This document shows positions 1-10,042 of a stretch of DNA of 64,000 bases, one piece after another. This DNA is from Brevibacillus brevis NBRC 100599. Its GTDB lineage: Bacteria; Bacillota; Bacilli; Brevibacillales; Brevibacillaceae. The translations under genes and the position numbers were made by a program. Location of the stretch: assembly GCF_000010165.1 (NCBI RefSeq), contig NC_012491.1, forward strand, positions 1,668,001-1,732,000, written 5' to 3'. Position 1 is the stretch's first letter, and each line of letters begins with the position of its first letter. The notes beneath the pieces are model-generated. The model was not told where the DNA came from. It saw only the letters and a list, made by a program, of their open reading frames with translations, and did no database searches.

Positions 1-371
1 ACTATGCGTTTTACGAAGCACTCAGCAAAACGGGGCTCATGCCTGGTCTCATGCAAGGAATTGGGTATTTGAAGACAGACGAATCGCGGCACATCAGCTA
101 TGGAACATTCCTGCTACAGCGATTGATCTGTGAGCATCGGCATATTTACGATGTCATTGCCAAAAAGATGGATGAGCTAGCTCCGATGGCAACTCATCTG
201 TACGACTGGATGGATGACCCACAAGGGGTGAGTGCATTCGGAGTGAAGATCACTGATTTGAAGCAGTTTGCGAAAAAGCAACTGAGTGTGCGCATGGAGG
301 TACTTGCCCGAGCAAAAGGACAGACGATTGAAGAGCTGTATAAGCATACAAGGACAACGATTGATGTGTAA
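1..371 (+). CDS. R2-like ligand-binding oxidase, C-terminal part (5' end outside the window)
   Basis: The frame is open from base 3 and ends at TAA 371, so only about 122 C-terminal residues are present. The stretch GIGYLKTDESRHISYGT carries the DExRH metal-ligand signature of ferritin-like diiron proteins, and the following helices match the end of ribonucleotide reductase R2-like proteins. The GIGY-x-x-x-DESRHI context is typical of R2-like ligand-binding oxidases (Mn/Fe two-electron oxidases) more than of true NrdB/NrdF subunits; this assignment is from family knowledge. No nrdA-like gene follows; the next genes are small secreted peptides on the same strand. The physiological substrate of R2lox proteins is not established. 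The first metal ligands lie upstream and cannot be checked here. Confidence 0.72.
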   Translation, partial: YAFYEALSKTGLMPGLMQGIGYLKTDESRHISYGTFLLQRLICEHRHIYDVIAKKMDELAPMATHLYDWMDDPQGVSAFGVKITDLKQFAKKQLSVRMEVLARAKGQTIEELYKHTRTTIDV

Positions 372-447
372 GCAAAAATGCGATCGAACATATTCGCGTC
401 GTTGTTTACAGAACTAGGCTATGGTCCTAAAGCGGAATCCGCCTAAG

Positions 448-505
448 GTCTGAGTAAAAAACAACCTCCCGTCCGTGTTAGACAGCCTGGCTAATCCCTT
501 ACAAT
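448..505 (+). promoter_or_regulatory. Promoter region of secreted-peptide gene copy 1, with conserved upstream element
   Basis: A sigma-A-like promoter is visible: TTAGAC (478-483), a 16-base spacer and TACAAT (500-505). Just upstream is a block starting GTCTGAG at 448 and ending CGTCCGTGT at 478 that recurs with few changes ahead of copy 2 (846-876). Such conservation ahead of two paralogues suggests an operator or activator site rather than chance. After the promoter, 26 bases of leader (517-542) are identical to the copy 2 leader (916-941) and include the ribosome binding site GGGAGAGAG. Confidence 0.55.
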
Positions 506-547
506 AAAGCCATAAGAGGAAAACATTGGATAGGGAGAGAGATCAAA

Positions 548-787
548 ATGAGAAAACAAAAGTGGATGATGTTAGGAATTACAGCGGTTGTTTGTTCGGC
601 GATGGTCGTGCCAGGGGCGTTTGCCAAAGAGAAAGAAGACGCATATTCCGTAACGAATGCTTTCTTCGCCCCTGCTCCAAACACGACAGCTCCAGTAGTC
701 CAGAAAACAGATACCGTGACAGGTACGCAAACAACAGGAAGTGCATTTATTTTCGCTCCAAATGTAAACGAAAAAGAAAAAAACTAA
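548..787 (+). CDS. Small secreted peptide, tandem copy 1
   Basis: A 79-residue protein of unknown function. The N-terminus (MRKQKW, then a hydrophobic run ending VPGAFA) is a Sec signal peptide with probable cleavage after Ala26, leaving a mature peptide of about 53 residues. The mature part is Thr/Pro/Ala-rich and ends in the charged tail FIFAPNVNEKEKN. It has no cysteine, so a disulfide-stabilised or lanthionine toxin is unlikely. The ATG at 548 is preceded by GGGAGAGAG and is shared with copy 2 at 947, where signal peptide, the TQ-TTG stretch and the FIFAP-x-VNEKE tail are conserved while the centre has drifted. Each copy has its own promoter and terminator. I do not recognise a known family. 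Confidence 0.8.
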   Translation: MRKQKWMMLGITAVVCSAMVVPGAFAKEKEDAYSVTNAFFAPAPNTTAPVVQKTDTVTGTQTTGSAFIFAPNVNEKEKN

Positions 788-793
788 TGGGTT

Positions 794-822
794 AAAGCAT
801 CCGAACAGGATGCTTTTTCTTT
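794..822 (+). terminator. Rho-independent terminator of secreted-peptide copy 1
   Basis: A perfect 9-bp stem (794-802 with 808-816) closes a five-base loop and runs into TTTTTCTTTT. It begins 6 bases after the stop codon of copy 1, separating its transcript from copy 2. Confidence 0.85.
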
Positions 823-845
823 TGGAAAAAACGAATCCATCTCAA

Positions 846-903
846 GTCTGAGAAAAAAACAATCTTTCGTCCGTGTCGAGCAGACTCCCTACTGCCATAC
901 AAT
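846..903 (+). promoter_or_regulatory. Promoter region of secreted-peptide gene copy 2
   Basis: The layout repeats copy 1: the conserved block from GTCTGAG (846-852) to CGTCCGTGT, a weak -35 (TCGAGC, 876-881), a 16-base spacer and TACAAT (898-903). The -35 is poorer than in copy 1, while the upstream block is retained, consistent with dependence on a bound factor. Confidence 0.5.
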
Positions 904-946
904 AAAAAGCGTTACAGGAAAACATTGGATAGGGAGAGAGACATAG

Positions 947-1177
947 ATGAGAAAACCAAAATGGATGATGATGGGTGTAACAGCAGTTGTCTGTTCAGCA
1001 TTGCTCGTGCCAGGAGCGTTTGCAAAAGACAAGGATGATTCTTACACGGTGCTACCTTCCTTGGTAACCCCTGGTTCTTACGCCGTACCAACGGAAAAAA
1101 CCGAGGTCAAAAACACGCAACAAACCGGAGCCTCTTTTATTTTCGCTCCCACCGTAAACGAAAAAGAGGAGAAATAA
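947..1177 (+). CDS. Small secreted peptide, tandem copy 2
   Basis: A 76-residue paralogue of the gene at 548-787. Signal peptide MRKPKWMMMG...VPGAFA is almost identical, with predicted cleavage after Ala26. The mature peptide has the same plan: acidic/basic start (KDKDDSY), a variable Pro/Val/Ser centre, then a TQQTG stretch and FIFAPTVNEKEEK at the C-terminus. Conservation at the two ends with divergence in the middle, plus copied promoter and leader, indicates a tandem duplication kept by selection. A role as an exported signal, surface-associated peptide or immunity/toxin pair is possible, but nothing in the sequence decides. Confidence 0.8.
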   Translation: MRKPKWMMMGVTAVVCSALLVPGAFAKDKDDSYTVLPSLVTPGSYAVPTEKTEVKNTQQTGASFIFAPTVNEKEEK

Positions 1178-1186
1178 AGCAGAAGA

Positions 1187-1218
1187 AAGCTGTCAGACCC
1201 TGTCTGGCGGCTTTTTTC
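1187..1218 (+). terminator. Rho-independent terminator of secreted-peptide copy 2
   Basis: Stem 1187-1198 (AAGCTGTCAGAC) pairs with 1202-1213 (GTCTGGCGGCTT, with G-U pairs) and continues into a run of T, nine bases after the stop codon. Confidence 0.8.
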
Positions 1219-1389
1219 CTGTGAAAAGCGTCCTCTCTCATCTGGGGATCGAAACATCGACCGCTTGCATTCGATCAAACGATCATGACCGTTTGGTTTG
1301 GGCGAGTTGGATATAGGTGGACGATGCGCCACTTCCAGTTACTAGGCATATGATGGTGGGTGAATCCTAGCAAGAGAGGAGTTTCGCTG

Positions 1390-2091
1390 ATGAGCAATCG
1401 CCAGAAAATGGCGGATGAGGAATTACAGGAATGGGCAAGCAGACTGGAGACTCAAGCGCCCCAAGACGTGCTTGTGAACGCCGTGGAAAACTATGCAGCG
1501 AGTCTGATCCTAGCTGCCAGCTTTGGCGCTGAAGATGTCGTTTTAATCGACATGCTGCACAAATTGGCTCCCACGATTCCTGTATTTTACCTTGATACCA
1601 ACATTCATTTTGCTGAAACGTACGATACGCGTGACAAGCTGCAAGTCAGGTACGGCACGACATTTATTCAAGTGCAGCCACAGGTGACGTTAGCCGAGCA
1701 GGCAGAAACACACGGTGACAAACTGTGGGAGCGAGAACCGAATCTTTGCTGCGAGATTCGAAAGGTAGAGCCATTAAAGCGCGCCCTGTCCAACTATCAG
1801 GCGTGGATTACAGGCATTCGCCGCGAGCAATCACCTACCCGAGTGAATACCAAAAAAGTGGAGTGGGACGAAAAATTCAACCTGGTCAAATTCAATCCGC
1901 TAGCAGATTGGACGGAGGCCCAGGTGTGGGAATATATCCATGCACATGATGTCCCTTACAATCCATTGCACGACCGGAACTATCCAAGCATTGGCTGCCG
2001 AGTATGCACGCGCGCTGTCCTGCCTGGCCAAGATTCTCGGTCGGGACGGTGGGCTGGCTTCGAAAAGACTGAATGCGGTCTGCACAAATGA
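1390..2091 (+). CDS. cysH: Phosphoadenylyl/adenylyl-sulfate reductase
   Basis: Reduces activated sulfate (PAPS or APS) to sulfite with thioredoxin or a similar donor, in cytosolic sulfate assimilation. The 233-residue protein has the PP-loop-type nucleotide site near SFGAED (44-49), a Cys-Cys pair at 120-121, CxxC at 203-206, and the catalytic C-terminal ECGLH with Cys229. The CC plus CxxC set binds a [4Fe-4S] cluster in family members that can use APS, so this enzyme probably accepts APS. I chose ATG 1390 because AGAGAGGAG lies 8 bases upstream; the in-frame GTG 1360 has no good site. It is followed 20 bases later by sat, making a two-gene assimilation unit. I saw no riboswitch upstream. Confidence 0.93.
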   Translation: MSNRQKMADEELQEWASRLETQAPQDVLVNAVENYAASLILAASFGAEDVVLIDMLHKLAPTIPVFYLDTNIHFAETYDTRDKLQVRYGTTFIQVQPQVTLAEQAETHGDKLWEREPNLCCEIRKVEPLKRALSNYQAWITGIRREQSPTRVNTKKVEWDEKFNLVKFNPLADWTEAQVWEYIHAHDVPYNPLHDRNYPSIGCRVCTRAVLPGQDSRSGRWAGFEKTECGLHK

Positions 2092-2111
2092 ACAGCGCAG
2101 GAGGGAAAGGT

Positions 2112-3212
2112 GTGAAGCAAGCGATTTTGCCGCACGGGATCAAAAAAGCCATTATCGTGGACAAATGGACCCTGTCGGACATCGAATGTCTTGCCATCGG
2201 AGCATTTTCGCCGTTGACTGGTTTCATGGAAGAGGCGGATTACCACACTGTCGTGGAAACGATGCGTCTAGCCAATGGAGCGATTTGGCCGTTGCCGGTG
2301 ACATTGGCTGTCGATGCAGATGAGCACGACGATCTTGTGCCTGGCGACAGCATTCTGTTACGTGGGGAAGATGGAGTGGACTATGCGATTTTGCAGGTGA
2401 AAAGCTGCTTTGTGCCAGATAAAACGCGTGAGGCAGAGCTTGTTTTTCGCACGGTGGATCTCGCTCACCCCGGTGTGAAAAAGCTGTTTGAAAAGCCCAA
2501 CCTATACGTGGGTGGGCCTGTAGAAATCCTGCAAAAGCCACAGCCTGAGCGCTTCTCTGATTTTTATTTGACGCCGGCAGAAACCAGAAAAAGATTTCGA
2601 GAAAATGGCTGGAAAACGGTGGTTGGTTTCCAAACGCGCAATCCCGTTCACCGGGCGCATGAGTATATTCAAAAAGCCGCATTGGAGATTGTCGATGGCC
2701 TTTTTCTCAACCCATTGATGGGGGAAACGAAATCAGACGATGTTCCTGCACAAGTACGAATGAAAAGCTATCTCGCCCTTCTGGAAAATTACTATCCACA
2801 CAACCGTGTACTGCTCGGTGCTTTTCCGGCTGCTATGCGATATGCAGGTCCGCGTGAGGCGGTGTTCCACGCATTGGTACGAAAAAATTACGGTTGTACA
2901 CACTTTATCGTCGGCCGTGATCACGCAGGGGTAGGCGATTACTACGGCACGTATGATGCGCAGCACATCTTTTCCGAGTTTGCTCCTGGCGAGCTCGGTA
3001 TCCAGCTGCTCTTTTTTGAGCACAGCTTTTACTGCAACGCCTGCCAAGGGATGGCGACGACCAAGACGTGCCCACATGACAGAGATTCTCATATGACCTT
3101 ATCGGGAACAAAAGTGAGGGAAATGTTGAGAAACGGGATGACGCCACCTCCGGAATTTACACGTCCGGAAGTCGCAACAATTTTGATTGAGGGATTGAAA
3201 TCTCCGCAATAA
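2112..3212 (+). CDS. sat: Sulfate adenylyltransferase (ATP sulfurylase)
   Basis: Forms adenosine phosphosulfate from ATP and sulfate, the first step of sulfate assimilation. The 366-residue protein has the [10 protein letters not shown] nucleotide-binding/catalytic motif at 174-183 and the later [14 protein letters not shown] loop. Length fits the short bacterial Sat without an APS kinase domain. The frame stays open back to ATG 2073 inside cysH, but GTG 2112 has AGGAGG about 7 bases upstream, so translation most likely starts there. There is no cysP, cysC or siroheme gene next to it, unlike the larger Bacillus subtilis operon. Confidence 0.94.
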   Translation: MKQAILPHGIKKAIIVDKWTLSDIECLAIGAFSPLTGFMEEADYHTVVETMRLANGAIWPLPVTLAVDADEHDDLVPGDSILLRGEDGVDYAILQVKSCFVPDKTREAELVFRTVDLAHPGVKKLFEKPNLYVGGPVEILQKPQPERFSDFYLTPAETRKRFRENGWKTVVGFQTRNPVHRAHEYIQKAALEIVDGLFLNPLMGETKSDDVPAQVRMKSYLALLENYYPHNRVLLGAFPAAMRYAGPREAVFHALVRKNYGCTHFIVGRDHAGVGDYYGTYDAQHIFSEFAPGELGIQLLFFEHSFYCNACQGMATTKTCPHDRDSHMTLSGTKVREMLRNGMTPPPEFTRPEVATILIEGLKSPQ

Positions 3213-3235
3213 AACGGAACCGGAAGAGCAGGAGA

Positions 3236-3260
3236 GGGACGGCAAAGCCGTTCTTTTTCC
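3236..3260 (+). terminator. Terminator after cysH-sat
   Basis: GACGGC (3238-3243), a three-base loop and GCCGTT (3247-3252) followed by CTTTTTCC, about 25 bases after the sat stop. Confidence 0.7.
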
Positions 3261-3451
3261 GTTGCAAAAACTGGACAAGTGTGGTGAAAAACGTCTCGGC
3301 GTTTTTCATAAAAGTATACGCGATCGCTTGCGGTCAACAAAACGGTTTTGATTGTTTGTTGTATCCGCTTTCACGCAAAAACCGCGCTATAAAGCCATTT
3401 CCAACTGAGCATTCGTTCGGACGAAAGTCTAGTAAAATCTTTTTGTTTTCG
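3261..3451. other. Gene-free stretch upstream of the ilv promoter
   Basis: No coding frame with a ribosome binding site. The only structure I see is a weak AT-rich hairpin, AAAAACG-TCTCGG-CGTTTTT near 3287-3306, which may be a secondary terminator. Confidence 0.5.
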
Positions 3452-3480
3452 TTGACACCCCCTAGGTGCCTAGCTATAAT
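3452..3480 (+). promoter_or_regulatory. Sigma-A promoter of the ilv-leu operon
   Basis: Exact consensus: TTGACA (3452-3457), 17-base spacer, TATAAT (3475-3480). It drives the T-box leader that begins about 8 bases later. A perfect promoter fits control mainly by attenuation downstream. Confidence 0.9.
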
Positions 3481-3487
3481 CAGACGT

Positions 3488-3823
3488 AACACTTTATTCT
3501 GACAACAACAATATTGAAAATATTTTTTAAATAGCAGGCTATGACGAGGACGGTGCGCGTTTCCCCTTTTACAGAGAGCCCTGATGCTGAGAAACGGGTA
3601 TAGGGTACGTCGCATTGCTCACCTCCGAGCCGTTTTGCTGAAACTTGCTTTGCAGGTAGTAGGCCAAACCGCTTAACACCCGTTAACGTGTTACAGTCCA
3701 CATTTGTTGTGACTGGCTGAGATCGGCTGACCGCGAGGCGCCGATAAAGTTGGGTGGTACCGCGAACCCTTTCGCCCCAAAAGACATGGAAATCGAACCG
3801 TGTCGGGGCGAAAGGGTTTTTCT
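3488..3823 (+). promoter_or_regulatory. T-box leader of ilvBNC-leuAB, leucine specifier
   Basis: The leader has the T-box motif GGGTGGTACCGCG (3752-3764) that pairs with the tRNA acceptor end, an upstream ACAGAGAGCC element and a downstream GCTGAGA-type element, and a specifier region reading GCTC-ACCTCC. By alignment with the pheS leader in this same window (TTC followed by AC), the specifier codon is CTC at 3618-3620, so uncharged leucine tRNA should promote read-through. This is known T-box logic; the codon choice is my inference. The 663-base gap between sat and ilvB is otherwise empty. Confidence 0.9.
3765..3823 (+). terminator. T-box attenuator terminator ahead of ilvB
   Basis: A 14-bp perfect stem, AACCCTTTCGCCCC (3765-3778) with its complement (3805-3818), followed by TTTTTC. 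Its 5' arm directly follows the T-box, as expected for a terminator competing with the antiterminator. Confidence 0.9.
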
Positions 3824-3876
3824 ATGTGTCTATAGTTATTTTCAATACCTGTTGGAATTGGGAGGAGGAGAGAGCA

Positions 3877-5613
3877 ATGAGTGTTGAAATGGCCGAATTG
3901 CAGAAAAAGAACGGCATTCCACCGATTCAGTTCGGGGAAGAGGTGACAGGAGCAGAAACACTGCTTCGCTGTTTGATCCTGGAGGAGGTCGAATACATTT
4001 TCGGCTATCCAGGTGGGGCGGTTCTCCCCATTTATGACTCCCTGTACGGGAGCTACTTCAAGCACATTTTGACTCGCCACGAGCAAGGCGCTATCCACGC
4101 TGCTGACGGATATGCCCGAGCGACTGGCAAACCGGGTGTATGTATCGCCACTTCTGGTCCGGGAGCAACGAACCTTGTAACAGGGATCGCAACAGCTCAG
4201 ATGGACTCGGTTCCGCTAGTCTGCATCACGGGTAACGTGGCACAGTCACTGATTGGTACCGATGCGTTCCAAGAGGCGAACATTACGGGAATTACCATCC
4301 CGATTACGAAGCACAGCTACTTTGTCCGCGATATTCGTGATCTCCCGCGGATTGTAAAGGAAGCGTTCCACATTGCGACAACTGGACGCCCTGGCCCAGT
4401 ATTGATCGATATTCCAAAAGACGTCGCCAATGAGAAGGCACCATTTACCTACCCGGATAAAGTGGAAATTCGCGGCTACCGCGCTTCACTCGTACCAAGC
4501 GACAAAGAAGTACAAGAGTTTGTCAAAGCCGTTAGCGAAGCGAAGCGTCCAGTCATTTTGGCGGGCGGGGGAATCATTGCAGCTCAAGCAGAGAAAGAAT
4601 TGCGCGACTTTGCTGAAAAAACACGCATCCCGGTGATCAACACCTTCATGGGATTGGGCGGTTTCCCTGGAACACACGAGTTATCGCTGGCAATGCCGGG
4701 GATGCACGGAAATTACACAGCGAACCAAGCGCTCTTGAATGCGGATTGTGTGATTGGTCTGGGAGCACGCTTTGATGACCGGATCACGATGGGACGCACG
4801 AAGGAGTTCGCACCAAAAGCCCGCATTGTACACGTCGACATCGATCCAGCAGAGCTGGGGAAAAACGTAGACACAGCGGTAACAGTAGCGGGCGACGTGA
4901 AGAGCACGCTGGCAAAAGCAATTCCGCTCGCAAAAGCTTGTGAATCAGAAGCGTGGATCAGCCAGTTGAAAGAGTGGAAAGAACAATATCCGTACAAGTA
5001 CAAAAAAGATGGGGACGTATTGAAGCCACAAGCAGTCATTGAACTCTTGTACAACTCCACAGATGGGGAAGCGATCGTCACAACAGACGTTGGACAACAC
5101 CAGATGTGGACAGCTCAATACTATAAGTTCAAGCACCCGCGCTCCTTTATCTCTTCCGGTGGTCTCGGCACGATGGGCTTCGGCTTCCCGGCAGCAATTG
5201 GCGCACAGATCGCTCACCCAGATCGCACGGTAATCTCCGTCGTAGGGGATGGCGGATTCCAGATGACCAACCAAGAGCTGGCAATCGTCTCCCAATACAA
5301 CATTCCGGTCAAAGTAGCGATTGTGAACAACCAGTGCTTGGGAATGGTTCGTCAATGGCAGGAGCTCTTCTATGATAACCGCTACAGCCAAATCGATCTG
5401 ACATGCAGCCCGGATTTTGTGAAACTGGCCGAAGCATATGGCGTTAAAGGCTTGCGAGCACACACGCCTGAGGAAGCCGAAGCAGTTTGGGCAGAGGCAC
5501 TTGCGCATGATGGACCAGTCGTGGTGGACTTCCGAGTTGCACAGGAAGAAAACGTATATCCGATGGTTGCATCAGGCAACACACTAGATCAGATGGAATT
5601 GGGGGACGATTAG
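3877..5613 (+). CDS. ilvB: Acetolactate synthase, large (catalytic) subunit
   Basis: Condenses pyruvate with pyruvate or 2-oxobutyrate, the first common step of valine, leucine and isoleucine synthesis. The 578-residue protein has the full thiamine-diphosphate enzyme plan: N-terminal domain with FGYPGG and the catalytic Glu in RHEQGA, a central FAD domain, and the C-terminal TPP-binding GDGGFQMTNQEL...NNQ motif. I chose ATG 3877, which has GGAGGAGGAGAG just upstream, over an earlier in-frame ATG lying inside the T-box. It is the first gene of the operon and is followed one base later by ilvN. Confidence 0.97.
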   Translation: MSVEMAELQKKNGIPPIQFGEEVTGAETLLRCLILEEVEYIFGYPGGAVLPIYDSLYGSYFKHILTRHEQGAIHAADGYARATGKPGVCIATSGPGATNLVTGIATAQMDSVPLVCITGNVAQSLIGTDAFQEANITGITIPITKHSYFVRDIRDLPRIVKEAFHIATTGRPGPVLIDIPKDVANEKAPFTYPDKVEIRGYRASLVPSDKEVQEFVKAVSEAKRPVILAGGGIIAAQAEKELRDFAEKTRIPVINTFMGLGGFPGTHELSLAMPGMHGNYTANQALLNADCVIGLGARFDDRITMGRTKEFAPKARIVHVDIDPAELGKNVDTAVTVAGDVKSTLAKAIPLAKACESEAWISQLKEWKEQYPYKYKKDGDVLKPQAVIELLYNSTDGEAIVTTDVGQHQMWTAQYYKFKHPRSFISSGGLGTMGFGFPAAIGAQIAHPDRTVISVVGDGGFQMTNQELAIVSQYNIPVKVAIVNNQCLGMVRQWQELFYDNRYSQIDLTCSPDFVKLAEAYGVKGLRAHTPEEAEAVWAEALAHDGPVVVDFRVAQEENVYPMVASGNTLDQMELGDD

Positions 5614-5614
5614 G

Positions 5615-6121
5615 ATGCAGCAACATACCATTTCCGTACTCGTCAACGACCAACCAGGCGTTTTGACTAGAGTGGCGACACTGTTCGGCCAACGCGGCTT
5701 CAACATCGACAGCATTACGGTGGGAGGCACGGAAGAACAGGGGCTGTCCCGGATGATCATTTCAACCGGGGGAGATGACCGCCAAATCAATCAGCTCATG
5801 AAGCAATTGCACAAGCTGATCGATGTCATCTCAGTCACGAATCTCAGCGAGAACCCTTTTGTTTCACGGGAACTGGCACTGATAAAAGTGACAGCATCGC
5901 CCAGCCAGCTGGCAGAGTTAAACGGAATTGTCGAGCCGTTCCGTGCCGCGATCGTCGATGTGGGTCCTAGCTCACTGATCGTGCAAGTAACGGGTGACAC
6001 CGAAAAGATTGATGCGCTGCTCGTACTATTACAAAGCTACGGCGTTATTGAATTGACAAGAACAGGTTCAGTAGCGATGGCGCGCAGTATTGTTCCAGTA
6101 ACAGCCGCAGCAACGGTTTAA
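5615..6121 (+). CDS. ilvN: Acetolactate synthase, small (regulatory) subunit
   Basis: Regulatory subunit that stabilises IlvB and confers feedback inhibition by branched-chain amino acids. The 168-residue length and N-terminal ACT domain (VLVNDQPGVLTRVATLF followed by FNIDSITVG) are standard, with the C-terminal ALS-associated domain after about residue 80. The ATG comes one base after the ilvB stop, with GGGGGA inside the end of ilvB as ribosome binding site, suggesting translational coupling. The gene is called ilvH in some genomes. Confidence 0.96.
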   Translation: MQQHTISVLVNDQPGVLTRVATLFGQRGFNIDSITVGGTEEQGLSRMIISTGGDDRQINQLMKQLHKLIDVISVTNLSENPFVSRELALIKVTASPSQLAELNGIVEPFRAAIVDVGPSSLIVQVTGDTEKIDALLVLLQSYGVIELTRTGSVAMARSIVPVTAAATV

Positions 6122-6141
6122 ATTAAAAAATTTCAGAATAG

Positions 6142-7200
<1,059 letters not shown>

Positions 7201-7257
7201 ATAGGTGTGTAAAAAATGTATATATAATGTAGGGAAAAATGTGGAGGTGAAAAGTTC

Positions 7258-8796
7258 ATGCGGACCATTGAGATTTTTGATACGACTCTGCGCGATGGGG
7301 AGCAGTCTCCGGGCGTCAATATTAGCACGAACGAAAAGGTGGAGATCGCCCTTCAACTCGAGAAGCTGGGCGTAAACAGAATGGAGGCGGGCTTCGCTGC
7401 TGCCTCCCCTGGTGACCAAAAGTCTGTGGCCGAAGTTGCAAAACGGGTGAAGAATGCAACCGTCGTCAGTCTGGCTCGTGCCGTAAAAGACGACATGGAT
7501 AAGGCATACGAAGCGCTTCGCAACGCACAAAACGCTTCCCTCCACGTCTTTCTCGCAACATCTCCAATTCACCGTCAGTTCAAGCTGAACATGAGCAAGG
7601 AAGAAGTCCTTGCTCGGGCGGTGGAAGCGGTCACTTATGCGAAAAAGTATTTTACGGAAGTTCAGTTTTCCGCAGAGGATGCGGCGCGTACCGAGATCGA
7701 CTTTTTGGCAGAGGTTGTAGAGGCAGTCATTAAGGCAGGGGCTACCACGGTAAATATTCCAGATACGGTTGGCTACATGACGCCGTATCAATACGGAAAC
7801 ATTTTCCGAGAGCTGAAAAAACGCGTGCCTTCTACTGATCTGATTCGCCTGAGCTGCCATTGCCATGATGACCTCGGGATGGCCGTCGCCAACAGTCTTG
7901 CTGCTGTCGAGGGTGGAGCTACACAAGTAGAGGGTACCATTAATGGAATCGGAGAGCGCGCAGGAAATGCTGCTCTGGAAGAAGTGGCGCTTGCGTTGGA
8001 GACACGCAAGGATTACTACCAGGCGACGACCAAGCTGAATTTGAAAGAAATCGCACGGACCAGTCAGCTGGTAAGCCGTTTGACAGGGATGATCGTACCA
8101 GGAAATAAAGCAGTCGTGGGTGCAAATGCGTTTGCGCACGAATCCGGTATTCACCAGGATGGTGTGTTAAAAGAGGTCACTACGTACGAAATTATCCGTC
8201 CGGAATCGGTTGGCTTCAAGTCAAACAAACTGGTTCTCGGCAAGCACTCTGGCCGTCATGCTTTCAAAGAAAAATTGGTTGATCTGGGTTATCACTTGGA
8301 GCAAGAAGAGGTAAACGCAGCGTTCGCTGCATTTAAAGTATTGTGCGACAAGAAGAAAGAAATCACGGATGATGACATCCTCGCATTAGTCGATTCCAAG
8401 ATGGTTCGCGGACCCGAAGCGTTCCAGCTGGAATCCGTGCAGCTCGCTTACGGCAACATTTCCGTTCCGACAGCGAGTGTGCGACTGGTTCGTGCCGACG
8501 GATCGGTATGCGAAGAAGCCGCTTGTGGAAATGGATCGGTTGATTCTATCTACAAAGCGATTGACCGCGCTACCGGAGAAGAAGTCTCTCTTGTCGACTA
8601 CAAAATTCTTTCTGTTACCCATGGACAAGATGCGTTGGGTGAAGTGTTCGTACGCCTCCAACAGGACGATCTGATCGTAACAGGACGCGGTGTGAGTACG
8701 GATGTGCTGGAAGCAAGCGCCATTGCCTATGTACGGGCAGTCAACAAGATCATGGAGCGGCGAGGCGAGCCTACTCCTGTCAGTGCAACGATATAA
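7258..8796 (+). CDS. leuA: 2-Isopropylmalate synthase
   Basis: Condenses acetyl-CoA with 2-oxoisovalerate, the committed step of leucine synthesis. The 512-residue protein has the DRE-TIM signature [12 protein letters not shown] near residue 8, the metal-binding [10 protein letters not shown] motif, and [12 protein letters not shown], followed by the C-terminal allosteric domain (roughly 390-500) that binds leucine. Length fits the LeuA type 1 family. The start has GTGGAGGTG upstream. Leucine thus acts at two levels here: feedback on LeuA (family knowledge) and the leucine T-box in the leader. Confidence 0.97.
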   Translation: MRTIEIFDTTLRDGEQSPGVNISTNEKVEIALQLEKLGVNRMEAGFAAASPGDQKSVAEVAKRVKNATVVSLARAVKDDMDKAYEALRNAQNASLHVFLATSPIHRQFKLNMSKEEVLARAVEAVTYAKKYFTEVQFSAEDAARTEIDFLAEVVEAVIKAGATTVNIPDTVGYMTPYQYGNIFRELKKRVPSTDLIRLSCHCHDDLGMAVANSLAAVEGGATQVEGTINGIGERAGNAALEEVALALETRKDYYQATTKLNLKEIARTSQLVSRLTGMIVPGNKAVVGANAFAHESGIHQDGVLKEVTTYEIIRPESVGFKSNKLVLGKHSGRHAFKEKLVDLGYHLEQEEVNAAFAAFKVLCDKKKEITDDDILALVDSKMVRGPEAFQLESVQLAYGNISVPTASVRLVRADGSVCEEAACGNGSVDSIYKAIDRATGEEVSLVDYKILSVTHGQDALGEVFVRLQQDDLIVTGRGVSTDVLEASAIAYVRAVNKIMERRGEPTPVSATI

Positions 8797-8875
8797 AGAT
8801 AGGGTTTAAAGTGGATAGGATCATAGGAACCAGCAGCGTTCGGAAACCATTACGTATAGAAAAGCGGGATAAACG

Positions 8876-9970
8876 ATGAAGAAAAACTATCGCATCGCCG
8901 TTCTTCCTGGAGACGGTATTGGACCAGAAATCATGCAGGAAGCGGTCAAAGTCCTTACACTCGTAGGGGAACTTGAAGGTGTCACTTTTACATGTGAAGA
9001 AGGCCGGATCGGTGGGATCGCAATCGATACGGATGGAACACCGTTGCCAGAAGAAACGGTAACGTTGGCAAAGCAAGCGGATGCTGTGCTCTTGGGTGCC
9101 GTTGGCGGACCGAAGTGGGATCAAAATCCTGGGCATCTTCGTCCAGAAACAGGGCTGCTCGGTATTCGCAAAGCACTCGGATTGTTTGCGAACATTCGCC
9201 CAGCTACCATGCACAGCTCTCTGGTGGATGCGTCCACCCTCAAGCCAGAAGTCGTTTCTGGCGTTGACTTGATCGTTGTACGTGAACTGACCGGAGGGAT
9301 TTACTTCGGTGAGAAAAAACGCTATGACGGTCCAAACGGTGAAGTCGCAGAAGATCAGTGCATTTATCATGAAGCGGAAGTCGAGCGAATCATTCGAGTT
9401 GGCTTCGATATTGCCCGCAAACGCCAAAAGCGTCTCGTATCTGTAGATAAGGCAAACGTTCTCGAAAGCTCCCGCCTCTGGCGCAAGGTAGCCGAGCGAG
9501 TAGCGGCTGACTATCCAGATGTAGAGCTGTCTCACCAGTTGGTAGACTCTTGCGCGATGCAGCTTGTGCGTGAACCAAAACAGTTTGACGTCATCGTGAC
9601 AGAAAACATGTTTGGCGACATCTTGAGTGATCAGGCAGCGATGCTGACTGGTTCGATTGGGATGCTGTCCTCGGCGAGTCTGGCAGCTGGCAGCTTTGGC
9701 CTGTATGAACCGGTTCATGGCTCTGCCCCTGACATTGCTGGAAAAGGCATTGCCAATCCGCTGGCAACCATTCTGTCCGTAGCGATGATGCTTCGTCTCT
9801 CTCTCGGAATGGATGAAGCGGCAGCAGCGGTGGAAAACGCAGTTTGGTCCGTACTGGAAGCAGGACATCGCACGGGCGATATCGCAGCAGACAGAAGCAA
9901 AGCGATTGGTACAATCGAGATGGGCCAACTGGTTCGCGACGAGCTGTCCAAACAGTGGCAAACACAATAA
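8876..9970 (+). CDS. leuB: 3-Isopropylmalate dehydrogenase
   Basis: Oxidatively decarboxylates 3-isopropylmalate with NAD+. The 364-residue protein carries GDGIGPEI near residue 12, the substrate-binding [10 protein letters not shown] loop, the Tyr/Lys catalytic region and the [20 protein letters not shown] cofactor motif, all typical of LeuB rather than isocitrate dehydrogenase. It is last in the operon and is followed at once by a terminator. leuC and leuD, usually next in Bacillus, are missing, so isopropylmalate isomerase must be supplied from another locus. Confidence 0.97.
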   Translation: MKKNYRIAVLPGDGIGPEIMQEAVKVLTLVGELEGVTFTCEEGRIGGIAIDTDGTPLPEETVTLAKQADAVLLGAVGGPKWDQNPGHLRPETGLLGIRKALGLFANIRPATMHSSLVDASTLKPEVVSGVDLIVVRELTGGIYFGEKKRYDGPNGEVAEDQCIYHEAEVERIIRVGFDIARKRQKRLVSVDKANVLESSRLWRKVAERVAADYPDVELSHQLVDSCAMQLVREPKQFDVIVTENMFGDILSDQAAMLTGSIGMLSSASLAAGSFGLYEPVHGSAPDIAGKGIANPLATILSVAMMLRLSLGMDEAAAAVENAVWSVLEAGHRTGDIAADRSKAIGTIEMGQLVRDELSKQWQTQ

Positions 9971-9985
9971 ACCATACACAAAACG

Positions 9986-10026
9986 AAACCCTGCCAAAGT
10001 CCTTCGGGTGCTCTGGCAGGGTTTTC
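9986..10026. terminator. Bidirectional terminator between leuB and ktrB
   Basis: A perfect 11-bp stem, AAACCCTGCCA (9986-9996) with its complement (10014-10024), with TTTTCTCC on the leuB side. The reverse strand shows a weaker T-rich tail, so it probably serves both convergent genes. Confidence 0.85.
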
Positions 10027-10042
10027 TCCATTATGATACGAC

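Noticed and set aside
526-795. An 89-codon frame over the first secreted peptide
   Set aside because: Shifted reading of the 548-787 gene, whose frame alone is shared by the paralogue.
1219-1389. A SAM riboswitch or CymR box upstream of cysH
   Set aside because: No S-box core or CymR-like inverted sequence could be identified by eye in the gap.
3510-3524. AATATTGAAAATATT as a CodY site in the ilv leader
   Set aside because: Four mismatches to AATTTTCWGAAAATT in AT-rich sequence are too many to call without binding data.
8780-9997. A 405-codon minus-strand frame over leuB
   Set aside because: Antisense to leuB with no domain-like sequence and no start signals.
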